A program made the position numbers and the translations under genes. A stretch of DNA of 64,000 nucleotides from Glutinoglossum americanum (lineage: Eukaryota > Ascomycota > Geoglossomycetes > Geoglossales > Geoglossaceae): contig JAGHQL010000005.1 in assembly GCA_020080175.1 (NCBI GenBank), positions 62,001 to 126,000 of the forward strand, written 5' to 3'. How positions within the stretch are numbered: position 1 is the first letter of the stretch; every line of letters starts with the position of its first letter. The notes beneath the pieces are model-generated. The model saw nothing but the letters and a program-made list of their open reading frames with translations, ran no database searches and was not told the origin of the DNA. This document shows positions 11,539 through 20,770 of this stretch, one piece after another.

Positions 11539-12603
11539 ATGGCGACCCGTGGCAGCACCGCTTCGGAAGAACCCCCGTTTTCGCGAGACATGCAGCTCAA
11601 CCACGATCCGTGCCTACCAATGTCGGATACCGACCAAAGCCTCTGCGGTCCCCCCGGTGACAGCGTGTCCCGCATTCCGGGACAGCCCTCCATGCCACTT
11701 CGTGGGGATGCGATCTTTGGGTTTCTTCAGAGGGAGCTCGGCACGCCTGTACTTGATGATCTCTACCCGCAGCTCCACCTCGTAGGCAGGAAATCGGGAA
11801 AGCACATCGACCCGCTGCACGTGCAGGCGATTAAGGGCAGGCGGATCGTCGTTACGGAGAGTCCTGGGCTCCATATTGTGTGGTTCTACAGTGTGGTTTA
11901 TGTCAAACCGATACCTCCGTGCCTGCTCAACTATGACATCTGGAAGACATACATCTGCCACCGCTCTAATCAATGCCCGCCGAGAGTGGCGGCCTTAAGG
12001 GGAGCGATTGGGTCATCAGTACTGCCCTTCTGCTCGCTGGGCGCCGCATACGGCTTCCTCCGAACTTATGCATTCCTGATCCAGCATCACTCAGACTTCC
12101 GCCTCGCTGTCAGGACCTCCCTACTTCCGGATGATGTTGACTGGCCTTCTTTCTCCCGATTTATCTCTCGGTTCCGCGATATTAGTGACAGAGATGTGTC
12201 GCGTCGTTACCGCTTTGGCCAACTACGGCTCACGCGACTCAATTGGGCTGTGCGGCTCATTCGCCCTAGAAGCGCCAATGGGTCATGGAACTATCATGGG
12301 ACATCCTGGCAGACCGGGCAATACATTGAACGTTTTTATGGTCCACTGCTTTTTGGATTTGGATCGGCAACAATGGTGCTTTCTGCAATGCAAGTAGTGG
12401 CCTCTATTCCAGGAGGCAATGCGCAGTTCTCAACAGGGTGGAATGCGTTTAGACGCACAAATTATGGCTTCTCTATGGTGACGATCGTGCTTACGCTTAC
12501 TCTCTGGTTTGTGTTGCTTGGTGGGATCTCAATACTCCTCATTTGTCAGATTTTATACGGTATCAGGCAAAAAGCCAGGTTGGAGGCGAGCTCAATAAGC
12601 TGA
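11539..12603 (+). CDS. DUF6601 family membrane protein
   Basis: A single-exon gene of 354 residues starting at ATG. After a polar N-terminus of about 50 residues it enters the conserved block seen in the Pezizomycotina DUF6601 family: LRGDAIFGFLQRELGTPVLD, VGRKSGKHIDPLH, IKGRRIVVTE and LHIVWFYS. A second conserved block is GFLRTYAFLIQHHSDFRLA, then DDVDWPSF, RYRFGQLRLTRLNWAVRL and TGQYIERF. Two C-terminal transmembrane helices follow (LLFGFGSATMVLSAMQV and MVTIVLTLTLWFVLLGGIS). The topology suggests a cytosolic domain with a membrane hairpin at the C-terminus. No biochemical role is established for the family. The family call rests on motif memory and would need a profile search. Confidence 0.8.
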   Translation: MATRGSTASEEPPFSRDMQLNHDPCLPMSDTDQSLCGPPGDSVSRIPGQPSMPLRGDAIFGFLQRELGTPVLDDLYPQLHLVGRKSGKHIDPLHVQAIKGRRIVVTESPGLHIVWFYSVVYVKPIPPCLLNYDIWKTYICHRSNQCPPRVAALRGAIGSSVLPFCSLGAAYGFLRTYAFLIQHHSDFRLAVRTSLLPDDVDWPSFSRFISRFRDISDRDVSRRYRFGQLRLTRLNWAVRLIRPRSANGSWNYHGTSWQTGQYIERFYGPLLFGFGSATMVLSAMQVVASIPGGNAQFSTGWNAFRRTNYGFSMVTIVLTLTLWFVLLGGISILLICQILYGIRQKARLEASSIS

Positions 12604-13132
12604 CTTAAAAGGGTCGGAAGGTCTAGTCCCTGTTTATCTCTTGCTGTGCTTGCCCCACGGAGCCGTCCATAGCTAAGGTAAAATCAAAGCTGACGAATCG
12701 CTATGCGGAATTTGGTCATCCTAGGGTGTGCATCCGGTACTAGACCTCTGGCTAAGTTAAGGAAAAGTCTAGAGCGGTGGGAGATAATTGTAGGGTAGGA
12801 CATACGCATCCTTACTGCATTATATATCTGTGGTCTTAAATAGTGTGAGAGAGAGCAATAGTTCGATGGATGGGTTGTGCTAAGGGGCGAGGGCGGTACG
12901 TGTTGGGCGCTCAGGGCTGTCGGAAGTACCGTAATATTGATAGAATTAATTTGGTTCCACCTAGGGAGCATATGCATTCTAGCCACACCGAAACCTAGGA
13001 TATGTAATCGGCGTTGTACGCTTCTATGTATGTACGCGCACATTCGTTATGTCCACAACACGGAGGGGTCAGGGATTGGTAAATAGTGGTGTAACATGGT
13101 TAATTGAGGTTTAATCTACACAAGTCACTACC
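12604..13132. other. intergenic
   Basis: This is the space between two convergent genes (DUF6601 on plus, membrane gene on minus) and so holds their two 3' ends. Nothing else is recognised. Confidence 0.35.
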
Positions 13133-13470
13133 TCAAACCCTCGTCAACATACTGATTTCTGTTTGAATGAAATTGCCAATTCCAGCATTAAGCCTATTCG
13201 CTTCGGCTCCGACAGCCCTATTTGAATATTTGAGGCAGCAAAGTAGGGGTTTCACAAGAAGCCAATATGCCATCCTTGGCGTGATAAGAAGCTTGAACAG
13301 GCAGATGGCCCACATGACCCAGAAGCCAGGGCCGATATTCACCCCACCGTTCAGGTTGAATATGGGCATGCCGCCGAGGAGGCCACTATTACCGGTGCTG
13401 GCGGGGACAATCATGCTTGTGTACATGGCGGCAGCTGCGCCGACCATCCCGGCATCAAGGATGTCAAGGG

Positions 13471-13543
13471 CGGGACGTCTCCGGGCAGACGAGAATCAAC
13501 ATCGCCTTCGGAGAGTCGAATACGACTGCCCCGGAGGTCCGCA
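13471..13543 (+). repeat. MULE-1 left terminal inverted repeat
   Basis: 73 bp, the reverse complement of 16482-16554 except at two positions. It directly abuts the 9-bp duplication tgtcaaggg on its outer side. Confidence 0.92.
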
Positions 13544-13885
13544 GCCCAATATTGGTCCGTAGCCCGAACATCGGCCCGAACAGCATTCCATGAGCTCACC
13601 GCTCTTCTGCAGTGGCTCTCCACACTGGCGGGATGCCATTGGGAGACATTTGAAGGTTGGGAGTGGGGTCTGGGCTTGGGCTCGGGTTTGGGTTCGGGAG
13701 GTAGAGTAAGTCTGGCCTCAACTCATCTTCAGTCTCAACTCTGGCAAGTTCTCTTGATATCTTCATGTATATAGACTTAGATAGATTCTGTAAATCTCAA
13801 GACACTATCAATCATGGCATCGTGAACCCCCCCATCTGACTTACCTGACTTTGTTATTGCCCCTATTCAAGAGGCAATCGAAAAT

Positions 13886-16402
13886 ATGCCTTCTCAACAT
13901 CTCCTACCACCTCAAGCTGGTGAAGTTCTTGATCCAGATGAAGCTTATGAGCGCCTCCAGAACTTTGCCTTTAGCCAGGGCTTCTGCATAGTCATTACCA
14001 GTCGAAATAAAGCCAACACTTATATCAGATATGCTTGTATTCATCATGGCTATATCACTCGCAATTGGAGAAAACTGGATGAGCATAAGAGTAAGAAAGG
14101 CAATAGACAGAAGGAATACACTAATATTCGAGCCAGAGGATGTTCCTGGCAGGTGTATCTTTCATATAAAGGTGTTACCAAAGGTAAAACCTATGTGACT
14201 GCTTTTTTTTAGTTATATATACTAACTTTTTGACTTAGGAGCTGAACAAAAAGCTTGGTTTCTTGGTATTACGAATGGAAGCTATGCTGGTACTCATGAT
14301 ATGGTACCTAATCCATTGGCATACCCCCTCCATGCGAAAAGACAGCCTCAATATGCTGCAGCTGTTACGACTATGACGATCTATGTGTGGCTAATGTGTG
14401 GCACTATAGCAGTCTACATGTGGCTTATGTGTGGCTGCTACAAGCTATAGTGCTAAAGGCTAAACCTTGGTGTTCGGTGGGAGAGCCTCAGTGTTAAGAG
14501 TATAGCTTGTCAGCACTGTGCGGCCACACAGTGTTATGCCTATATGTATATAAACTTCCTCACACCCCACACCCCTCTTCTTCCTTTAGTTTAGTATCGT
14601 CTTAATAGAATCCACCCAATACGCCTTCCAGGCACCGGAACTGGCAATTCGTAACAGCAGCAATCCAGCAAGCAATAGCCCTCAGAGGTGCTCAGATCTT
14701 CTACTCGCAAGCCAGTCATATTATGGCTACTCAAGGTCTTTCTCTCAACCGGAAGGCCTTCTACAACACTCAGAGAAGCTCTAGTAAGGTCCAGGAAGAA
14801 GGAGAACTGGGCCCCCTTTTCGATTTTTTAAGCAGTCACAGTTATAACATTCGCTCCAGGTACTACTATGAGATAGACTCAGCAATAGCAAACCCTATCA
14901 GCAGTCACCTAAAGCAACTATTCTTCATGTCTGATACTTAGATTCAGTGAGCTTAACGATTTTGCAGCTCCTTTATAGTTGAAATAGATACTACATTCAA
15001 TACCAACAACCTTAGGCTACCCCTGACCATCTTGACTGGTATCAGCAATACTGGAGACTCTTTTCCTATGGCCTTCAGCTTCCTTCCAAGCGAAAGTAAG
15101 GTCTGCTTTGACTTTATCTTTGAGTCTTTAAAGGAGTTAGTTTGGGAGGAGTATCCACCCCCTATTGTTATTGTTGGAGATTAGGCAAAAGGACTAGCAG
15201 CATCCCTTCCAAGAAGTATGCCAGGCTCTACACTTCAGTACTGCGAATGGCATGCCTTTGAGAACATCAGGAAGCACCTCATTGATAGTAGTTATGCTAA
15301 GGAGAAAATGTCAACTACCAAGTCGCTTATTTGGGACTATATAAAAGCAGTCACACCTAGTACTTTACAGACTACCCAAGCGAAGCTTCTAAAGGCTCTG
15401 AAGTCTTCTGAGGTTCGCTATATCAAGGACAACTGGATTCTCAAGGAGAAATTCGTCTGCAGAAGCTACACTCAACAGTTACCTAACCTAGGAGTCTATT
15501 CCACTCAGAGAGCTGAAGGCATGAATGCAGTTCTCAAGAAGACCCTCCACCACCAGATCACCTTGCTAGAAGCTTGCAGACGTTTAGTAAGAGAAGTTAA
15601 GACCTTTGAAGCCAAGTTATTGGCAGAAGAAGTTACTTCTATAACTCTAAGACTACGAATTTTAGACATGAATGGATTTGCAACTCTTTTAGGCAAGATT
15701 ACCACCTATGCGATTGACCTTATGGCTCCTGAATGGGCTGCTGCATATGTCCCGAAGCCAGACTCCATATGGCAAGGTAGTTGCCTACATGACTGCTCTA
15801 TCCCCCTGAGATATGGACTTCCTTGTCGTCACTGGATGATAAGAGTAGTCACAGAAGGCTTTCCCTTACCGCTCTCCCTGGTTCACCCACGTTGGTGGCT
15901 TTCTGGAAGTCCTGTGTGAGCTGGAGAATGGACTATGGGGTACTATGATGCAGCTATAGACCTTCAAGAGCGATGGGTAGGTGGTTATAGGAATAGGGGT
16001 AAAGATATTATTATGGAGTCTATTCATTATTTACTTGACCAGCAGTCACAACTGCTTCCAGAGCACTCAGAACAGCTTATGAGGCGAATGGTAGATAGCA
16101 ATAACTAGATTCTAACTGAGATGCTTACTTTACAAGCAAGAGATCAACAGGCACTCTCTAAGCTACTCCCTTCCTTACCCCTTAATTTGAGTCTACAAGC
16201 GAAAAAGCAGAAGGGAAGCATCAGAAAGAGAGCTTTAACTGATGCTGAAGCTTCAGAGCGTCAGCAAAAAGCATTGACAAGGGCACAGACAAGGGCACAA
16301 GCAGTAGAAAGAGATAGGGTAGCTAAGAGAAAAGTAATAGTCACAGCTACCTCAAGAAGGCAAACCCGTAGCCAGAAAGCTGCAGAATTACTTGAAGATT
16401 AG
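13886..16402 (+). pseudogene. MULE-1 transposase
   Basis: The gene starts at ATG 13886 (MPSQHLLPPQAGEV) with a FAR1/FLYWCH-like N-terminal region (ARGCSWQVYLSYKG). An intron at about 14182-14239 has a TACTAAC branch and joins GAEQKAWFLGITNGS. After the LTR insertion the frame continues with QQAIALRGAQIFYSQA. The MULE core is visible: first Asp in VEIDTTFN, second Asp in IVIVGD, CEWHAFENIRKHL, and the Glu in RAEGMNAVLK. A SWIM-like zinc motif follows (CLHDCSIPLRYGLPCRHW). The C-terminus is Lys/Arg/Gln-rich. An in-frame TAG follows the second Asp, another stop lies near 15918, and the nested LTR interrupts the gene, so this copy should not make transposase. Confidence 0.85.
14363..14656. mobile_element. 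solo LTR of an LTR retrotransposon, nested in MULE-1
   Basis: A 294-bp block begins tgttacga and ends tcgtaaca, the usual TG...CA form with short inverted ends. It is flanked by a 5-bp duplication, gcagc, at 14358-14362 and 14657-14661. It holds a TATA-like stretch near 14546. No internal retrotransposon domain is present, so only the LTR remains. It looks whole as an LTR and is younger than the MULE it sits in. Gypsy versus Copia cannot be decided from the LTR alone. Confidence 0.82.
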
Positions 16403-16481
16403 CTACAGAGAGATGCTGTAAGGCAGATGTAACTAAATTTCATTATATTACTATATCATTTCTGTTATGCTGCAGTTATGC

Positions 16482-16554
16482 TGCAGACCTCCGGGGCAGT
16501 CGTATTCGACTTTCCGAAGGCGATGTTGATTCTCGTCTGCCCGGAGACGTCCCG
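16482..16554 (-). repeat. MULE-1 right terminal inverted repeat
   Basis: Partner of 13471-13543; ends with gagacgtcccg and is followed by the second tgtcaaggg copy at 16555-16563. Confidence 0.92.
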
Positions 16555-17159
16555 TGTCAAGGGCTATAGTCTTGCGAGAGTACGCTTTCGGGTTCATGTG
16601 TGTGTACGCGATGGTGAAGGTGGTCAAAAAAATAGAGGACTAGAAGCGTACCGGAGGCTTTTATAAGCCTCCACCAGAGCATGTACTGCGTAGCCATGAC
16701 GTAGTTGGATCCAGCGAGGACCTCAGCCCAGTCAAGCCACTCGGTGGAATTTGTGCCATTGACATCTGGGGTTATGAGGTCAAAGATGTTGAAGCATTGG
16801 GGGAAGTGCCGGCGGCAGCGAAGGGTCTGGCCATAAATGTATGGACAGGCGCCTCTAAAAGAGTCAGCTTGCATTTCGGGTGGGAAACTATGATTAGCTA
16901 CCCGCGAGGCTCTCCTCCCTTAGCAGTGGGAAGAGGAAGAAAGCATATCTACGAGCGAGAGGAATGGCTAATTCCACTCACCAGAAACCCCAACCTTGTA
17001 GTAATCGGGTATAATGACGCCGTCCGTCTCTGTACCGAAGAGAACGGATTCGCCAGCCCCAAAGGCGTCCGCGATAGAATAAGGATTCACCGAGACAATA
17101 TAGATTATGCTCGTCGAATGAGACATCCCGCTGAAAAGTACTGCCAGACAAGCTCCCAT

Positions 17160-17958
17160 AGATGCTGTATTGCGGCAGGTGAGTCGTTTGTCATTTGTGA
17201 GGGAGGAGCTTAACTGAACTGGTAGAGGCTTACCTAGACTGAAAAAAGTGAACCAAGCGAGCTTGTGGGGTGTCCGATCGAGGGCACGCACGCACGCATG
17301 CACTCAAGGATCCAGTAAAAACACACTGACTATCTCCACGCATTAACCCCAAGCCGGGAATTCCTCCTGTGTTACCCCTATCGGCATTGGGCCGTAAGGG
17401 CTCTGAAGGTGAATGTCGCATGCCTGCCTAGTGAGTGTGTATCTTAGTTTTAGGGGTCAGGGATGGGGAGAGGAAGTGAGGGGTTTTTTAGATAACGGAA
17501 TTGATTTATTGTACAGCCGCCCAATCACCGGGCAGGGCAGGGTTTCTTGTTCGACGAATGAGTGTGGAAGGATAAAAGAAAAGGGTAAGAATAAATGTGA
17601 TGCTTGGCGTGATATGTCACTCTCGGGGCATAATTAGTGCCCCCCCTCGTGGCCTTCCTCCGATATGGACCCCGCTTCGTTCACTAGCCCATCTGGTGGC
17701 TATGCTTGAGAATGCTATTGCCGGATTTTACATCGTGTTTCTGATAGTCTTGTTTCGCTGTGGTATCCTTTCTATGCTATTCAAGTTTATAGACTAAGCA
17801 TTATTCGATGTTAGCTGCCCTATCCTCTATAGATATGTTTATATAAAGTAGTAGAGTGTTGTTACTCTGGGAAAGAAAATTCTACCGCAGCAAGTCTGAA
17901 GCTCAAATACCCCGGCTAGGAAAACTTGATGATGAAATTCATATTCTATATTGCTGTC
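17160..17958. other. intergenic
   Basis: Lies between the start of the split membrane gene and the 3' end of the lipase gene, both on the minus strand. Only short unsupported frames are present. It should contain the promoter of the membrane gene. Confidence 0.35.
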
Positions 17959-19158
17959 CTAACTGTTCTCTTGGCGAATAACCTCACTAACGAGTTCCAT
18001 ATGCCTCCACATAAAGTGCACAGTAAAATCCATAAATGCCACACCCTCCAACTCATTCTCCTCAATACCATACATTCTAATATCTCTTTCTGCACCGTAC
18101 AAATTGAGGTTTCGGAACATCGCCATCTTGCCTAAGGCGTGCATAGTCAATGGCGGCGGAGGGGCAGGCGAATTCTGCCGTTGTGTTTGTGGTTGCTGCT
18201 GTTGTTGGGCATTAGCAGAACCAGAGGTGTGGAGGGAGCGGAGGTGCTGGACGAGGAAGATCGCGTAGGCCATGTCGAGCCTGATGCAGGGATCGCCTTC
18301 GATAATAATAGCAATGAAGATACTAGGAGGGCTACCGCCGCCAGAACGGGCTGTGAGGCAGGATTCAATACATGGGGTAATGTTCTGGGATACTGCAGGA
18401 AGAGCGCCGAAGGTGACGCAGTTGAGCGATATTTTCCCACTTCCTCTTTCCTCAGATGGCGGATCAAGAAAAGGATCTACGCTCATTGATGGATCGGTTA
18501 GCGATTAGCAGCCCTGCATTTTGAGTGTGTTACTGCGTACATCTTCTCACGCACGTCACGAAATGGGCAAACAGAAGGCCAGCCATTGCGCCCCCTGCTG
18601 AATGACCAACGAATAGCACACGTGGCCTTTGCGGACCGGCGGCTGTACGAATAGCGGCTTCGAGAGCAGATGCCACCTTCGAGATGGACCCCCTTACAGT
18701 GTGGAGGAAACCGCGGTGGGCTTCAAGGGGTGGAGGGTGGCGCTGGGGTTGATCACTGCCCTCGGTGTTTGGGGAGAGGACAGACATGTCCTGTTGGTAG
18801 CGACCATTAGTTCATTTCACGAGCTAGCAAAGCAAAATCTTACAATAATATCCCCCTCCACAGCCGCCATCCCCATATTCCCATCAATGACCCAATCCCC
18901 AATCCCACCACATGCCCTCACCACCACGACAACCACTTCTTCCCCTGTGGATGTGATGGTGGCTCTGTATAACGACGTCGCTTTGACGACACCTAGTGCC
19001 GAAGAATCGATGTGTTTGATGAGCTGAAAGGATGAGGTGCCGGGGGGAATGTCAGGCGCTGGCGACGGTTTTGGGCGGATTGCGTTACTAGCGTGGGAAG
19101 CTAGATGGATGAACGGCGCGACTGAAGGCGGGCTATGAAGGGAGGCCCTATTAGACAT
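17959..19158 (-). CDS. class-3 lipase-like protein
   Basis: Three exons: 19158-18844, 18790-18555 and 18481-17959, giving 357 residues from an ATG (MSNRASLHSPPSV). The fold is marked by the Ile/Val-rich strand before the active site and the nucleophile elbow GHSAGG (context RVLFVGHSAGGAMAGLLFAH). The conserved CVTFGALPAVS strand follows, then the presumed acid in IIEGDPCIRLD. A Gln/Pro-rich insertion lies near the C-terminus, and a late His (VHFMWRH) is a candidate third catalytic residue. Class-3 lipases hydrolyse acylglycerols; there is no obvious secretion signal, so the protein may be intracellular. The second intron needs a slightly unusual GTGCGT donor, so that boundary is less certain. 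Confidence 0.72.
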
Positions 19159-19214
19159 CCATTTTCACACATAGAGCGTTCCAACCCAAAGCCAAAGAAA
19201 AATTGCCTTTCAAC

Positions 19215-19517
19215 CTACCACCTCCACTCCCCACCCCTAACATCCACCCGACTGTTTCTCCAACTCTCCCCTAATCCCTTCAAATCCTGCAATCGCTCAT
19301 GATCCGCTTCGCTCAGGCTTTCTGGCTCGAAGAGGTCTTCGGAATCTTCGCCGAGGTACTCCAGCAGCTCTCTGCCTGTGGTCGAGGCGCCGAAGCTGTT
19401 GTCGGCCGACGGAGTTGAGGGCCTGGAGGCGGAGGGCCCTTGCGCGAATGGGCGGACTACGGGCGCTGAGTGTGTGAGAACGGGTACTGCGCGATGGAAA
19501 TGCTTTCTGAGGTTCAT
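19215..19517 (-). CDS. small protein, possibly mitochondrial
   Basis: A single-exon frame of 100 residues from ATG. The N-terminus (MNLRKHFHRAVPVLTHSAP) is basic and lacks acidic residues, as in mitochondrial presequences. An acidic middle follows (LLEYLGEDSEDLFEPESLSE) and the end is RVDVRGGEWRW. Composition and codon use look like a real short gene rather than a shadow. It lies 57 bp upstream of the lipase start on the same strand, so it could instead be an upstream exon of that gene. The family is not recognised. Confidence 0.45.
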   Translation of the reverse strand: MNLRKHFHRAVPVLTHSAPVVRPFAQGPSASRPSTPSADNSFGASTTGRELLEYLGEDSEDLFEPESLSEADHERLQDLKGLGESWRNSRVDVRGGEWRW

Positions 19518-20014
19518 GGCTATGCTGCTTGCGGTTTGGATTGTAGGGAGGGAGTGGCGATTTAGGGTAATGAAACTTAGAAAGGAAACAGAGCCTTTCG
19601 AGCTCTATGGTTAGATGTGATCTCGATTGGGAGCGATGCATGCCTGCGCGATTTATGCTTGGCCGTGGTTTCCTTTCATTTTCCTCGCCGTTCGGGGTGT
19701 CCCGCCATACCCCCGGTTTGGAAGCGCATTCTGCTGACATTTCAGGCCGAAATCCTGTACGGTATCCATGTCCGGCTGCAGGGAGGAGAAAAGGGGGTGT
19801 GCGGCTGGCGTTACCCTTTGCTTGTTCCCTCAGTTCTAGGCTTTGCCCCAGAAACGGCTAGAGGGCCCCCACTCGAATTCTTATCTTGCCGACCGAGCAG
19901 TAGTCTTTCCCCGACCCCCATCCAAGTTTGCAGCAGGACGCAACAATCGCCTCCCAACTACCAAAGGAGTTACAAAGCTCGAAGCACTTTAATAAGTTTC
20001 TTCCTGTCACTTTA

Positions 20015-20362
20015 ATGCCTCCATCAGGCAGTTGTTATCCCCCTAATGCCCCGGTAGACGGTGCGATACCGCCCCCGAAATGGTGCTCTATACCGAACTC
20101 CTCAAAAGATGCCCTGCGCGATCGCATGGGGAGATTATATTGGGAAGGCGTGAGAAGGGAGATTCTTTTGCTGGTCCGGACGATGAGGTCATGGCGACAA
20201 GAGCAGTATGCGGAAGTGCGAGGGGAGGATGAAGAGCTTCGTGCGGAAGACTTGTTAGGGTTTCAGACGTTTGTTGAAAGAGCAGTTGGGGAGGGAAGGA
20301 GAGAGAGAGAGTATGTGAACGGGCTTTGCAGTCTCACCCTCCCTCACCTGGGCTTGCGCTGA
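20015..20362 (+). CDS. candidate 5' exon of the 20.8-24.0 kb gene, or separate small protein
   Basis: A frame of 115 codons from ATG (MPPSGSCYPPNAPVDGAIPP) with a helical charged body (LYWEGVRREILLLVRTMRSW, FQTFVERAVGEGRRERE). It ends 400 bp before the next plus-strand coding block, which has no ATG of its own at its 5' edge. That fits a first exon, but I could not find a clean donor and acceptor joining them: a TGA closes this frame before any good GT. Function unknown. Confidence 0.4.
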   Translation: MPPSGSCYPPNAPVDGAIPPPKWCSIPNSSKDALRDRMGRLYWEGVRREILLLVRTMRSWRQEQYAEVRGEDEELRAEDLLGFQTFVERAVGEGRREREYVNGLCSLTLPHLGLR

Positions 20363-20770
20363 ATCGTAAAATACAGGCGGGACGTCATACGAGAGACAAT
20401 TCGTGAAATTGAAAGTATGTAGCTCTCCGTCACACGGCACTTCCGCTTTTCCTTCTGATCACGTTCAGGACATTCCCGAGAGCTCTCTGTAGATCAGAGG
20501 CGTGCTCAGATGCTGCTCCAGGGATCTGGTTCGTGTTGTATAACCCATACCCAGCAAAAGAGACGTTAATATCCTTGCGAGAGCAGGGCTCCTCGACATT
20601 GATAAAATTATCGAATATCGCCCGCCCCTCGATGATATGGGGTTGTGGGTCACACCTCGAGCTGCACGGTGTACGGGTTCTGTCCACTTACCTGTTTTAA
20701 AATACCCTTTGCCAATCACTCTTATATGCCCAGCTATCGCTCCTAACGTCCATTAACTTACTGTATAACA

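Larger units (their letters stand above)
13471..16554 (+). mobile_element. Mutator-like DNA transposon (MULE-1), 3084 bp
   Basis: The ends are long terminal inverted repeats of about 73 bp (13471-13543 and 16482-16554) differing at two positions and starting cgggacgtctccggg. They are flanked by a perfect 9-bp target duplication, tgtcaaggg, at 13462-13470 and 16555-16563. Inside, on the plus strand, is a MULE-type transposase. Long TIRs, 9-bp duplication and a MULE transposase fit the fungal Mutator-like group (Hop-like elements). The element sits in exon 3 of the host membrane gene and has itself received an LTR insertion at 14363-14656. Confidence 0.92.
13133..17159 (-). pseudogene. polytopic membrane protein gene split by a Mutator-like element
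   Basis: A minus-strand host gene of about 250 residues. Exon 1 is 17159-16982 (MGACLAVLFSGMSHSTSIIY, ending YYKVGVS), exon 2 is 16867-16652 (DSFRGACPYIYGQTLRC, WRLIKAS), and exon 3 starts at 16563. Exon 3 is interrupted after its first nine bases by the element at 13471-16554 and resumes at 13461-13133 (LDILDAGMVGAAAAMYTSM, PGFWVMWAICLFKLLI). Conserved Cys residues in the loop (RGACPY, LRCRRHFPQCF) and flanking hydrophobic helices suggest a claudin/SUR7-like topology, but I cannot name the family. Reading through the insertion adds about 20 foreign residues and then a stop, so the product loses its last helices. An upstream exon carrying a different start is possible. The flanks look otherwise undecayed, which suggests a recent insertion. 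Confidence 0.65.

Noticed and set aside
18139-18508. Plus-strand frames over the lipase C-terminus
   Set aside because: They are antisense to a conserved lipase exon and show no domain.
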